A stretch of DNA of 64,000 bases from Bacteroidales bacterium (GTDB taxonomy: Bacteria; Bacteroidota; Bacteroidia; Bacteroidales; F082), in NCBI GenBank assembly GCA_017616735.1, contig JAFZXP010000047.1, positions 34,359-98,358 on the forward strand, written 5' to 3'. Positions 7,790 to 14,513 of this stretch are shown here, piece after piece; the stretch's first letter is position 1; each line of letters begins with the position of its first letter. The position numbers and the translations under genes were made by a program. The notes under the pieces are model-generated. The model made no database searches and was not told the origin of the DNA. It was given only the letters and a program-made list of their open reading frames with translations.

Positions 7790-8199
7790 ATGTTTTTCTT
7801 GATACTAATGTTGTCATTGATTTACTGGGAGAGCGCAAACCTTATTATGATGATGCGACAATTATCGTAGAAATGCACAAAACGGGACTGATACACATTG
7901 TTGTATCCACTCTTACAATTGTGAATTGTGCTTACATTATTCGTAAAGCATATTCTGAAAAAATAATGTTGGAAAAAGTTAAAAAACTTTGTGACACCTT
8001 TGAAATAACCGCTGTTGATAGAGTTGCAATAATGCAAGCCATTCACAATGGAGGTCATGATTTTGAAGATTCTGTACAGTATTTTTCATCTTTACCGTGC
8101 AAACCCGACGTGATTGTCACGAGAGATAAACATGGTTTTGACGGTTTTAATATAATGGTAATGACTCCAAGCGAGTTTATTGCTGAAAGCAGAAAATAA
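7786..8199 (+). CDS. PIN-domain ribonuclease toxin (VapC-like)
   Basis: A 137-residue PIN nuclease. The N terminus MNVFLDTNVVIDLL carries the first acidic residue (D6). The middle acidic position is in the HDFEDSVQY block, and VIVTRDKHGF carries the last conserved aspartate after the strand. Proteins of this class cleave tRNA or rRNA when freed from their antitoxin. Size and gene order (antitoxin first, 4-base overlap) fit a VapBC-like module. It lies only 67 bases upstream of the gene split by the prophage and belongs to the chromosome. Confidence 0.85.
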   Translation: MNVFLDTNVVIDLLGERKPYYDDATIIVEMHKTGLIHIVVSTLTIVNCAYIIRKAYSEKIMLEKVKKLCDTFEITAVDRVAIMQAIHNGGHDFEDSVQYFSSLPCKPDVIVTRDKHGFDGFNIMVMTPSEFIAESRK

Positions 8200-8266
8200 A
8201 TTTGCATTAAATTAAATAAACAATTAAGAAACAGACAGTTAAATAAAGTATAAAGACATAATTATT

Positions 8267-8296
8267 ATGAGAAGACTTTTTATTCTACTTTTATAA
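8267..8296 (+). pseudogene. 5' stub of the PEGA-domain gene, cut off by the prophage
   Basis: An ATG followed by codons for RRLFILLL runs straight into a TAA contributed by the phage end. Joined to 43764 onward, these nine codons complete a signal peptide reading MRRLFILLLGIFVSLNAIAQ and continue in frame for the whole downstream gene. The stub is therefore the original start of the gene at 43764-45278. Confidence 0.9.
8286..8293 (+). repeat. Left copy of the prophage target-site duplication
   Basis: TACTTTTA occurs here and again at the right junction. In the uninterrupted gene it would occur once. Mu-type insertion normally duplicates 5 bp, so up to three of these eight bases may be chance identity with a phage end. 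Confidence 0.8.
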
Positions 8297-8363
8297 TCGC
8301 AAAATCGAAAAGTACAACTTTTTAAAATGAATTGTACATTTTTTCGCGGCAAAGATAAATAAA

Positions 8364-8391
8364 AAAGGTGGACGCTAATCCACCTTTTTGC
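8364..8391 (-). terminator. Bidirectional rho-independent terminator at the phage late end
   Basis: The perfect 10-bp stem AAAAAGGTGG / CCACCTTTTT has an 8-base loop. It sits directly after the stop of the formyltransferase-like gene and insulates the phage operon from the host junction about 70 bases away. Confidence 0.85.
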
Positions 8392-8394
8392 TTT

Positions 8395-8880
8395 TTATGT
8401 GATTTTCGCATCATACGTGGAATATTTCTCCACCTGTGGAATACGGCGAATAATACCATTTTGAAGGTTGTTTAAACACCGTTTAAGAGTCCTCAGCATC
8501 GCAGGAATGATATCGCTCTGATAGAACTCTCGAGGCCTTAAACCGTAGTCGATTTTGACTATTTCCTGCTCACAGATATCGCCTGCGTCGAGTCCTGATG
8601 TTGCCCAGAACCATGTGGCCGCTGTGACCGGCTCTTTCCTTCTGTAAGCCCATCTGATGGCCGATGCGCCACGTCCGTATGGCAATGGCGACGGATGGAA
8701 TATCAGAACACCAAGAGCTGCTTTCTCCAGCGTCGCAGCGTCCAGCTTGAACGTCAGGAGCGGTGCAATGGCCACGTCGCATTCCGCGTCTTCAGTAATG
8801 ACATGGCCGAGACTCAAAACAAGCCCTTTGGCCTTGATATAAGCCTCTGTTTCAGGGTTTCCGTATATTCTAATTCTCAT
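8395..8880 (-). CDS. Formyltransferase-like protein (Formyl_trans_N fold)
   Basis: The start is taken at the internal ATG (MRIRIYGNPETEAY), which overlaps the end of the upstream gene by 11 bases. The resulting 161-residue protein has the N-terminal Rossmann-like region and the family signatures FHPSPLPYGRGASAIRWAY and SGLDAGDI, which hold the catalytic histidine and aspartate of GART/methionyl-tRNA formyltransferases. The Asn of the family Asn-x-His motif is replaced (IFH), which is odd and may mean a changed reaction. No C-terminal tRNA-binding domain is present. It ends the operon with the ABC-GNAT gene, so I infer a joint role, possibly in phage DNA modification. Confidence 0.75.
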   Translation of the reverse strand: MRIRIYGNPETEAYIKAKGLVLSLGHVITEDAECDVAIAPLLTFKLDAATLEKAALGVLIFHPSPLPYGRGASAIRWAYRRKEPVTAATWFWATSGLDAGDICEQEIVKIDYGLRPREFYQSDIIPAMLRTLKRCLNNLQNGIIRRIPQVEKYSTYDAKIT

Positions 8881-10006
8881 GGCCGATGTATTTGAAAGAT
8901 TGAACAGCGCGGAAGTGGCCACCGTATCCTGCACAGCAGATGTGTGACGGATGCAGCCTCTTGGCACTCTTCCGGATTGATTGCATACTCCTCACCTTAT
9001 TGGCTCCGTACAGGCTGCCGCCGGTTTGGATCCATTTCTTTGAATGTCGTAGCGCGGCGCAAAGCTGCGGATGCGACGTGTGGAAAAACACGTTGTATTT
9101 GTTACCACAGCGACCATTGCCGTCAAGATGGTACTGACAAATGGCGGCGAGGAACTTGGTACCGACACCGATTCCCTGCCATTCAGGAAGCACTACAAGA
9201 CGTGTGGCGCGGTATGCGTGAGCCGTGAAAAGAGGACACACGGCCAAGTGACACACAGGCTCTCCGTCAACAACTCCGACGAAATATTCAGCGGCCACCG
9301 GCATAGGCAGGTCTAAATAATAATGTCGCTTAAAGAGACGTGGGAATACACTTCCTCTGACCTTATATACTTCAAGGTGCATCTCTGGACGTTGCCGAAG
9401 GCAGTCGCGTGTGTAGAAACGCGCCTCGTTGGTGTCATAAACCCAGTCAGGTTGAAGCCATTCGATGATATCATAGTGACAGGAGAGCAGTACTATCTGT
9501 CCGGTACCGCGTCGCCATGTTTTGGCGAAAGCAGCTGCTCCGACCTTCGCTATCTGTCTGTCGATGACGGACGTAAACTCATCCACCACGACCTTATCGG
9601 GACGCTCGCATACCAAACGAGCGAGACCAGCGCGGAACTTCTCACCGTTAGACAATACGTGGAACGGACGCAGCCATGCCGGAACATCACCGAGTCCGAC
9701 AGCGGAAAGAGCCGCTGTGACAGCGTTAAAGTCGCTTTCCGGTGCGATGCAGTCAACGATAGGCTTGTTATTGTCCCAGCCTGCATAAAGGTCGTAAATC
9801 GGCTTATTAAACAGTTTTGAGCCGATGCTTGTTTTGCCGCTTCCCGAAGCACCGACAATCAGTCCGATTTGCCATTTCATGTCCTCGATTGGAAGTTCTG
9901 CGGTGTGCGACCAGTCGCACCCTTTTTCAGCGTTGAAAAGGCTTTTGACGCGAGCTGCGCGATAGCTGTTGAAATCGCTGCAGTGATGGTTGACCTCTAT
10001 CTTCAT
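8870..10006 (-). CDS. ABC-type ATPase fused to a GNAT acyltransferase domain; candidate Mom-like modification protein
   Basis: 378 residues in two domains. Residues ~45-200 are an ABC/SMC-type ATPase: Walker A GASGSGKT (52-59), signature LSNGEKFRAG (118-127), Walker B KVVVDEF (138-144) and switch histidine H177. Residues ~235-315 are GNAT-like, with motif A RLVVLPEWQGIGVGTKFL (269-286), whose QGIGVG loop would bind acyl-CoA. The gene lies at the late end of the phage beyond the fibre, the place Mu uses for Mom, itself a GNAT-fold DNA-modifying enzyme. It overlaps both neighbours (4 and 11 bases). DNA modification is inference; an acetyltransferase acting on another target is the alternative. 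Confidence 0.8.
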   Translation of the reverse strand: MKIEVNHHCSDFNSYRAARVKSLFNAEKGCDWSHTAELPIEDMKWQIGLIVGASGSGKTSIGSKLFNKPIYDLYAGWDNNKPIVDCIAPESDFNAVTAALSAVGLGDVPAWLRPFHVLSNGEKFRAGLARLVCERPDKVVVDEFTSVIDRQIAKVGAAAFAKTWRRGTGQIVLLSCHYDIIEWLQPDWVYDTNEARFYTRDCLRQRPEMHLEVYKVRGSVFPRLFKRHYYLDLPMPVAAEYFVGVVDGEPVCHLAVCPLFTAHAYRATRLVVLPEWQGIGVGTKFLAAICQYHLDGNGRCGNKYNVFFHTSHPQLCAALRHSKKWIQTGGSLYGANKVRSMQSIRKSAKRLHPSHICCAGYGGHFRAVQSFKYIGHEN

Positions 10007-10128
10007 ACGACAACGATTTTAAGCGTTAAACCTTCTTTTGACAGTCTCTCGAAGACGGCTTTCTGCTCATCTTCATCTTTGCAAATGACAATCACGCCAT
10101 ATTGCTGTTTGTAAGTGTAATTTGACAT
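10003..10128 (-). CDS. 41-residue phage protein, first gene of the ABC-GNAT operon
   Basis: The frame runs from ATG at 10128 to a TGA that overlaps the ATG of the ABC-GNAT gene. The product begins MSNYTYKQQYGVIVICKDED and ends LTLKIVVV. A strand-helix-strand pattern (GVIVICKDE, EQKAVFERLSKEG, LTLKIVVV) suggests a small folded domain. The ATGA coupling and position resemble Mu com, the translational activator before mom, but it has no zinc-finger cysteines, so homology to Com is not claimed. Confidence 0.75.
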   Translation of the reverse strand: MSNYTYKQQYGVIVICKDEDEQKAVFERLSKEGLTLKIVVV

Positions 10129-10254
10129 TTTTGTTTTTGGTTTTTGATGGTTTATAAATAACGGTTTCAAAATTTTGGCTTTGGTTCTGAATAATTTTGG
10201 TTTCCGGTTTAGAAAAATTTTATAATTTTGCAGTCTCCTACAATTTTAATGAAA
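10129..10254 (-). promoter_or_regulatory. AT-rich leader/promoter region of the ABC-GNAT operon with GGTTT-type direct repeats
   Basis: On the plus strand TTTTGGTTTTTG, ATTTTGGCTTTGG and ATTTTGGTTTCCGG recur at roughly 20-30-base steps. No clear TAnnTTTG box points toward the operon, although TAATTTTG (10222-10229) faces the opposite way. No GATC site is present, unlike the Dam-controlled mom promoter. These repeats are candidate regulator sites. Confidence 0.4.
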
Positions 10255-10308
10255 AAAGGTGCACGCACACCGTGAAGACTTAGCCTTCTGTCGTGGTGTG
10301 CGTGCACC
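10251..10308 (-). terminator. Strong hairpin terminator of the DGR reverse-transcriptase operon
   Basis: A perfect 14-bp stem GGTGCACGCACACC / GGTGTGCGTGCACC with an internally paired loop is followed on the minus strand by TTTTTTC. It separates the reverse transcriptase transcript from the terminal ABC-GNAT operon, which therefore needs its own promoter. Confidence 0.85.
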
Positions 10309-10357
10309 TTTGTCGTTGCTCTGGGGTAGGAGCCGAGCAACGGAGATGGAGGGCTTT

Positions 10358-10726
10358 TTACTGCCTGCTCAAAAGGTCATCAACCTTCTGTTTGCATTCC
10401 TCTCGATACGCCTGCAGATCTGCCATTTCCTGAGCGTGTTCTGCCGACTGCGTGCCATTGAGGATAATTGCCTCAACTTCATCCTGACTGTATCTCTTAC
10501 GGATAAGTCCGGAGATGAACTTGCCGCGCATATTGCCATTGTTGACATCCTTTGCGTTGATGAGTGTCGAGCCGTCAGCTTCGTCACCGGTGTATGAGTA
10601 ACCGTTAACCGGTGTCTCACTCTCACCTTCCGTGAAGCTGGCCTGCGCCTCATTCAGAAACAGTCTGAACTGCTCCTCGTTCTCCTTGAAGAATGTCATT
10701 CTCTGTCTGTAATTTACTGTGTTCAT
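10358..10726 (-). CDS. 122-residue acidic phage protein downstream of the DGR reverse transcriptase
   Basis: It starts 10 bases after the reverse transcriptase stop and ends just before the operon terminator, so it is expressed with that enzyme. The protein is acidic and predicted helical at both ends (MTFFKENEEQFRLFLNEAQ and AEHAQEMADLQAYREECKQ), with a polar middle. It is near the length of the DGR accessory protein Avd (~128 residues), but Avd is basic and normally lies between the variable gene and the template, so I do not call it Avd. No recognised family. Confidence 0.65.
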   Translation of the reverse strand: MNTVNYRQRMTFFKENEEQFRLFLNEAQASFTEGESETPVNGYSYTGDEADGSTLINAKDVNNGNMRGKFISGLIRKRYSQDEVEAIILNGTQSAEHAQEMADLQAYREECKQKVDDLLSRQ

Positions 10727-10736
10727 TTTTTTCGTT

Positions 10737-12071
10737 TTACGGGTCGGTTATGCTGTAGAAGCACCGTCCGCCCTGAAGATTCTGTTTAATAATTTGCGCA
10801 TCAATCGGGTCGTTGGGGTCAATCTCCAAGTCCTTCAGCTGACTGATGATTTTTTCCGAACCGGTGAAAACAATGTGCTGAACCCATTCTGTCGTTTCAC
10901 CTCCGTCTTTCTCAACTTTATCCTCCATCATAAACTGGATGGTGATGCAGTTGTCGTGGTATTTTGAAGGAGTAACTTTGAAGGCTGTTATTTTAATGTG
11001 CCTGCCAAAGATATCCTCCAACCGAACCTTTGTGCCGGTCAGCCCTCCGCTGACCTTTGCCACTTCACTAAATTTTGCCATATTGAGTACTCTTAATAAG
11101 TTTTTACTGTTGCAATGTTTAGCCCAGCCGAGCCATGAGCACACGGCTTGTTTGTACTGTTTTTCTGTAAGCTTCCCTTCCTCGTACATCTTCTCGAATT
11201 TGGCGACGTTCCGCGCCATGTTTTTCTTGATGCTCTTGCGCATCAGCGTATGGGTGTGGAAGCACACATATCCGAGAAAGTCGATGCCGCGGCTGTCAAC
11301 AGGGAATATCTGATAGTTTGACTTCATCATCAGGTTGCGCTGCTCCGCCAAATAGTGGTTAATCGCCAGTAAAACGGCGTTTAACCTGTCTTTGTCGGCT
11401 GCAAGTATGACTATGTCGTCAGCGTACCTGTAATAATAGCGCAGGTGCATCTGCTCCTTCGCCATGTGGTCGAGTTCCGACAGATACAGGTTCGCGAAAA
11501 ACTGTGAGAGATAGTTTCCGATAGGTATGCCCTCGCCTTCAGGGACGCTGTCGATAATCGTATCGAGCAACCATAGAAGGTCAGGGTCTTTCAGCTTGCG
11601 ACGGATGACGGTCTTCAGAATGCCGTGGTCGATTGTCGGATAGAACTTCCGAACATCAAACTTCAGACAGTAGGTCGTGCCGTCAGGATCCGCGCTAAGG
11701 TCATGCTGCAGCCTGTGAAGACAGGCGTGGATACCGCGTCCTTTGAGACAGCTGTAAGTGTCGGATGTGAGCGTCGAGACCCATATAGGCTCAACGACCA
11801 GCATTATTGCCCATTGGATTACACGGTCGCGGAACGGCAGCTTGCTGATGATGCGTTCCTTCGGTTCGTGTTTCTTGAAGATTTTGTAGGGAGAGACACG
11901 GTATTTGTGACTTAACAGCTCGTTCCTTATATTAATAAGGTTGTTTTCGAGATCGGCGGCGAATTCTATTACCTCCTTGCGGTCATGTTTGCCACGGCTC
12001 GCATTGATATACGCAAGCCGTAAGTTTTCCATAGATGTAAGGCGTTCATATAAAAAGCCGTACTTTTTCAT
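10737..12071 (-). CDS. DGR reverse transcriptase with extra C-terminal domain
   Basis: 444 residues. Residues ~1-325 are a retron/group-II-type reverse transcriptase with finger motif FDVRKFYPTID (138-148), the DGR-type motif IGNYLSQ (184-190, where most other RTs have QGxxxSP) and catalytic YADD (216-219). It copies the template RNA encoded just upstream, with adenine-specific errors, into cDNA that replaces the variable repeat. Residues 331-444 (from MAKFSEVAKVSGG) form an added domain rich in predicted strands, as if a separate small gene had been fused. No Avd gene precedes it, so this domain may replace that accessory function (inference). Confidence 0.95.
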   Translation of the reverse strand: MKKYGFLYERLTSMENLRLAYINASRGKHDRKEVIEFAADLENNLINIRNELLSHKYRVSPYKIFKKHEPKERIISKLPFRDRVIQWAIMLVVEPIWVSTLTSDTYSCLKGRGIHACLHRLQHDLSADPDGTTYCLKFDVRKFYPTIDHGILKTVIRRKLKDPDLLWLLDTIIDSVPEGEGIPIGNYLSQFFANLYLSELDHMAKEQMHLRYYYRYADDIVILAADKDRLNAVLLAINHYLAEQRNLMMKSNYQIFPVDSRGIDFLGYVCFHTHTLMRKSIKKNMARNVAKFEKMYEEGKLTEKQYKQAVCSWLGWAKHCNSKNLLRVLNMAKFSEVAKVSGGLTGTKVRLEDIFGRHIKITAFKVTPSKYHDNCITIQFMMEDKVEKDGGETTEWVQHIVFTGSEKIISQLKDLEIDPNDPIDAQIIKQNLQGGRCFYSITDP

Positions 12072-12198
12072 GTCGTGTCAGTGTGTCTGCTTAAATGTCT
12101 TCAGAACCGTCGAGCTTCAATTCAAAGCCTACCAGTACCTTTTTTGTCGTAATCTTCTGGCCAGTGCCAAGGCCTTCCCCTTAATGACTGCTAAGTAT

Positions 12199-12306
12199 AG
12201 AGGCGCGGAGATGTTCGCATTCGTATTCGAGGCCGCGTTGTTCGTGTTCGAGTTGGACGCGCCTGCATTCGTGCCATTGTTCGCATTACCGCCTGCGAGA
12301 CGAACC
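12199..12306 (-). repeat. DGR template repeat (TR)
   Basis: The 108-nt TR aligns without gaps to the VR at the end of the fibre gene. Read on the minus strand in the fibre frame it is full of AAC/AAT codons, as expected for a template that exploits adenine mutagenesis. All 19 mismatches to the VR fall on template adenines, and every C, G and T of the coding strand is conserved. It lies in the 422-base non-coding gap between the fibre and the reverse transcriptase. Confidence 0.98.
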
Positions 12307-12447
12307 ACCGCTTCAGGGAACAGCCTGCTCCGTCATTCGGAACACCGCAAAGATACGCAAAAAACATTTGCAACAGCAAAAAAAATGATACTCAATTTGT
12401 CAAAGAACCAATTTTTTCAAAAACCGAATTTTTCAAAAAAAATTTCG

Positions 12448-12478
12448 ACAACGAACCCCCTCAAAGGGGATTCGTTGT
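12448..12478 (-). terminator. Hairpin after the variable-protein gene (terminator and/or DGR target hairpin)
   Basis: A 13-bp stem from ACAACGAA and CCCC paired with GGGG and TTCGTTGT has a 5-base loop. It begins 16 bases after the variable-gene stop and is followed on the minus strand by CGAAATTTTTTTT. In the BPP-1 DGR a hairpin or cruciform just downstream of the VR is needed for efficient retrohoming, and this one is well placed for that. The T-run also fits a terminator. Confidence 0.7.
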
Positions 12479-12493
12479 AGTCTCGTTTTCGTT

Positions 12494-13951
12494 TTATTCG
12501 ATTTTCGGGTCGTCGCTAAATACGCAGAGAGGCGCGGAGATGCTCGCATGCGTATGCGAGGCCGCGTAGTACGTGCACGAGTAGGACGCGCCCGCACCCG
12601 CGCCAAAGGACGCAAAACCGCCCGCGAGACGAACCTTCTTGCCGTTGTAACTCGCCGGACTGGTGTACAGATAATCTGCGTAATAGGTGCTTGCGCTGCC
12701 GCCAACTTCTGAAGGAAGGCCGCACAAACGGTTCAAAATAAGTTTCTTGATGTAGCCGCTTGTACGTGCCATGTGTCCGGCAAACAGCTTATCAGCGACC
12801 GTGCTTTGATCGACGGCGGCGGCCATCGAAGGTGTCACGTAAATGTCTGACGTTCCTTCAGCCGCAATGTCGATGATAACGCCGTTGACAAACTGATAGA
12901 GATGACCGAAAGGATTCATCAAGCCTGCGAAGAACGGAACCGGCGCACTGTACACCGTCTCGTTATCCTTGTTTTTGATGACATAAGTCTTGACACCTGT
13001 GAAGTCACCGATATCGTTATCGTCCGCATCCTTGATTGAAAATGCGTTCGGAATAAGCGGATGGTATCCGTTGAATGTATCCCAGTGCGGCATATCGGCG
13101 ACACCTGCACCAAGACCGCCTTGCGGAAGGCCGTCCGCATCGTCGCTTGCGTTAAACGCAGCCTGCGAGTTGCGGTTTCCGAAATAGATTCTCATGAGAT
13201 ATTCGACAACGGCACGAGCCACAAACCAGTTAGCCTCCCATCCGGTACCGCGAAGACGTGCAGCCGTGCTGAACGCTGAAAGGCTCTTTTCGGTTCTCGG
13301 CATTCCGAGCATCGAACACTGCGGCATGTCTGCGTCAAGAGGGGAATAGGTTGTGGTACTTAACGCGGAACCACCGCCACCGCGATAGTTAGCGTCATCG
13401 GATATGAGTGAGCAAAGCTTGCCGCCTGCCGCATCCCAAACCGCAGCACTCAACCAGCTGACACCACCGCGAGGTATTTCAATAAGCTTGTGACCTTTGT
13501 AGGAAGGAAGCAAGGAAACAACCTCGTAGGTGTATGTGTTGCCGTTTATGACTTCCTGCCAGTTGCCATAATAATGCTTCAGCCATCCCCAGATGCACTG
13601 GCCTTGTGTGCCGTCGAGAGCGACGGTGCGGCCATCGATATCCTCGGTTGACTTTGTGGATTTTAACTTTGTCCATCGTCTGTCATCCGTCACAAGGTAT
13701 CGGCCAAGACCGAGATTATCTATAAGGTGCTTGCCGAAATCCAAGCTGCCGAAATATCCGGCTGCCTTCGATTGTGACAATGACTCGTTCCAATAGCGTC
13801 CGAAGACCGCTTCTCTGTCGTTGATGTGATTATACACACCTTGCGAACTGACAGGGTTCTGATTTCCCTTTTCAACTACGTCAACGACGGTGACAGAACC
13901 ACCACCACCGCTGCCTCCACCGATAGGAGATACGTATTTCGCATCACTCAT
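12494..13951 (-). CDS. DGR-diversified tail-fibre/receptor-binding protein (C-type-lectin fold variable protein)
   Basis: A 485-residue target protein of the DGR. It opens with a Gly/Ser-rich linker (SPIGGGSGGGGS), has a middle virion-attachment region, and ends in a domain resembling formylglycine-enzyme-type C-type lectin folds. The last ~45 residues contain the variable repeat, where template Asn codons have become Phe, Ser, Tyr, Cys, His and Gly among others. It would sit at the tail tip and bind the host surface, with the diversified positions forming the receptor contact. Its ATG overlaps the upstream LysM-like gene by 8 bases. Confidence 0.93.
   Translation of the reverse strand: MSDAKYVSPIGGGSGGGGSVTVVDVVEKGNQNPVSSQGVYNHINDREAVFGRYWNESLSQSKAAGYFGSLDFGKHLIDNLGLGRYLVTDDRRWTKLKSTKSTEDIDGRTVALDGTQGQCIWGWLKHYYGNWQEVINGNTYTYEVVSLLPSYKGHKLIEIPRGGVSWLSAAVWDAAGGKLCSLISDDANYRGGGGSALSTTTYSPLDADMPQCSMLGMPRTEKSLSAFSTAARLRGTGWEANWFVARAVVEYLMRIYFGNRNSQAAFNASDDADGLPQGGLGAGVADMPHWDTFNGYHPLIPNAFSIKDADDNDIGDFTGVKTYVIKNKDNETVYSAPVPFFAGLMNPFGHLYQFVNGVIIDIAAEGTSDIYVTPSMAAAVDQSTVADKLFAGHMARTSGYIKKLILNRLCGLPSEVGGSASTYYADYLYTSPASYNGKKVRLAGGFASFGAGAGASYSCTYYAASHTHASISAPLCVFSDDPKIE
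12528..12635 (-). repeat. DGR variable repeat (VR) inside the fibre gene
   Basis: 108 nt, ungapped match to the TR with 19 substitutions, all at template adenines. Beyond its 3' side (coding strand) similarity continues imperfectly with CTAAnTA-type sequence in both copies, consistent with an IMH/IMH* boundary. Many differences fall in the first or second base of AAY codons. Confidence 0.98.
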
Positions 13952-14513
13952 TGCTTAAAATATGCCATTGTAAGAATGTACCTGTGTTTTGATTTGGCAT
14001 CAAGACAACCCTTATCTGAAGGCCTCTCGGAAAGCCGAAAAGATTCCAGATCTGATTGGTCTGTCCTTCGGAAATACTCACTGTAGAGTTAGGAATGTCG
14101 GAAAAGCGTTCGCCATTGACGCTTTCCTGCAGCTTGGCCTGCAGGCCGCTACCGACTACTGAATCGAAATCGGCTTGAATGGCGATCTTGCTTCCATCGA
14201 TTGTGACGGCGTCCGTTGTTTTGTTACCGCCAGCAAGACTGTAATTTTCTGTTTTTGTTTGTACGCTCATTGGTGTAAATTTGTATGATTGTGGAGAATA
14301 TGCCGTTGCCGGCGTGATTTTATTCGAGTCGTAAAATGAAACGACACGTTTGTTCTGTATTTCGGGAACCAGCAGAAATGTGCCTGCTTCCGGTTGTGAG
14401 GTGACATCAATATCGTTCAAGCCGGCAATAACGAACGCCGCGCTAACGTCACCACAAGCGGCAACTGCGACATCAAATACCGTCTGTCCGTTCAACACCT
14501 CGACCTTTCTCAT
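13944..14513 (-). CDS. Tail/baseplate protein with N-terminal LysM-like segment
   Basis: 189 residues. The N terminus (VLNGQTVFDVAVAACGDVS and PEAGTFLLVPE) has the spacing of a LysM-like repeat as found in many Bacteroidota phage baseplate proteins. The rest is strand-rich with no recognised domain. Its ATG overlaps the end of the upstream fibre gene by 4 bases and its 3' end overlaps the variable protein start, so all three are translationally coupled. It may be a connector that anchors the diversified fibre (inference). Confidence 0.65.
   Translation of the reverse strand: MRKVEVLNGQTVFDVAVAACGDVSAAFVIAGLNDIDVTSQPEAGTFLLVPEIQNKRVVSFYDSNKITPATAYSPQSYKFTPMSVQTKTENYSLAGGNKTTDAVTIDGSKIAIQADFDSVVGSGLQAKLQESVNGERFSDIPNSTVSISEGQTNQIWNLFGFPRGLQIRVVLMPNQNTGTFLQWHILSNE

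Noticed and set aside
7511-8199. Toxin-antitoxin pair as part of the prophage
   Set aside because: It lies outside the left junction, which is fixed by the split PEGA gene and the target duplication.
9323-9820. Plus-strand frames opposite the ABC-GNAT gene
   Set aside because: The minus strand has Walker A, signature, Walker B and GNAT motifs in one frame; the plus-strand frames have none.
10358-10726. Avd accessory gene of the DGR
   Set aside because: Length is close to Avd, but the protein is acidic, lies after the RT, and shows no Avd-like basic helical bundle pattern that I can recognise.
12107-12195. Small frame between TR and RT reading KITTKKVLVGFELKLDG
   Set aside because: It looks coding-like, but a stop lies just upstream and there is no start codon. 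It may be a gene remnant.
12191-12705. Minus-strand frames across TR and VR encoding Arg/Thr-rich peptides
   Set aside because: They are out-of-frame readings of the DGR repeats (RTRTTRPRIRM-type sequence in both), not separate genes.
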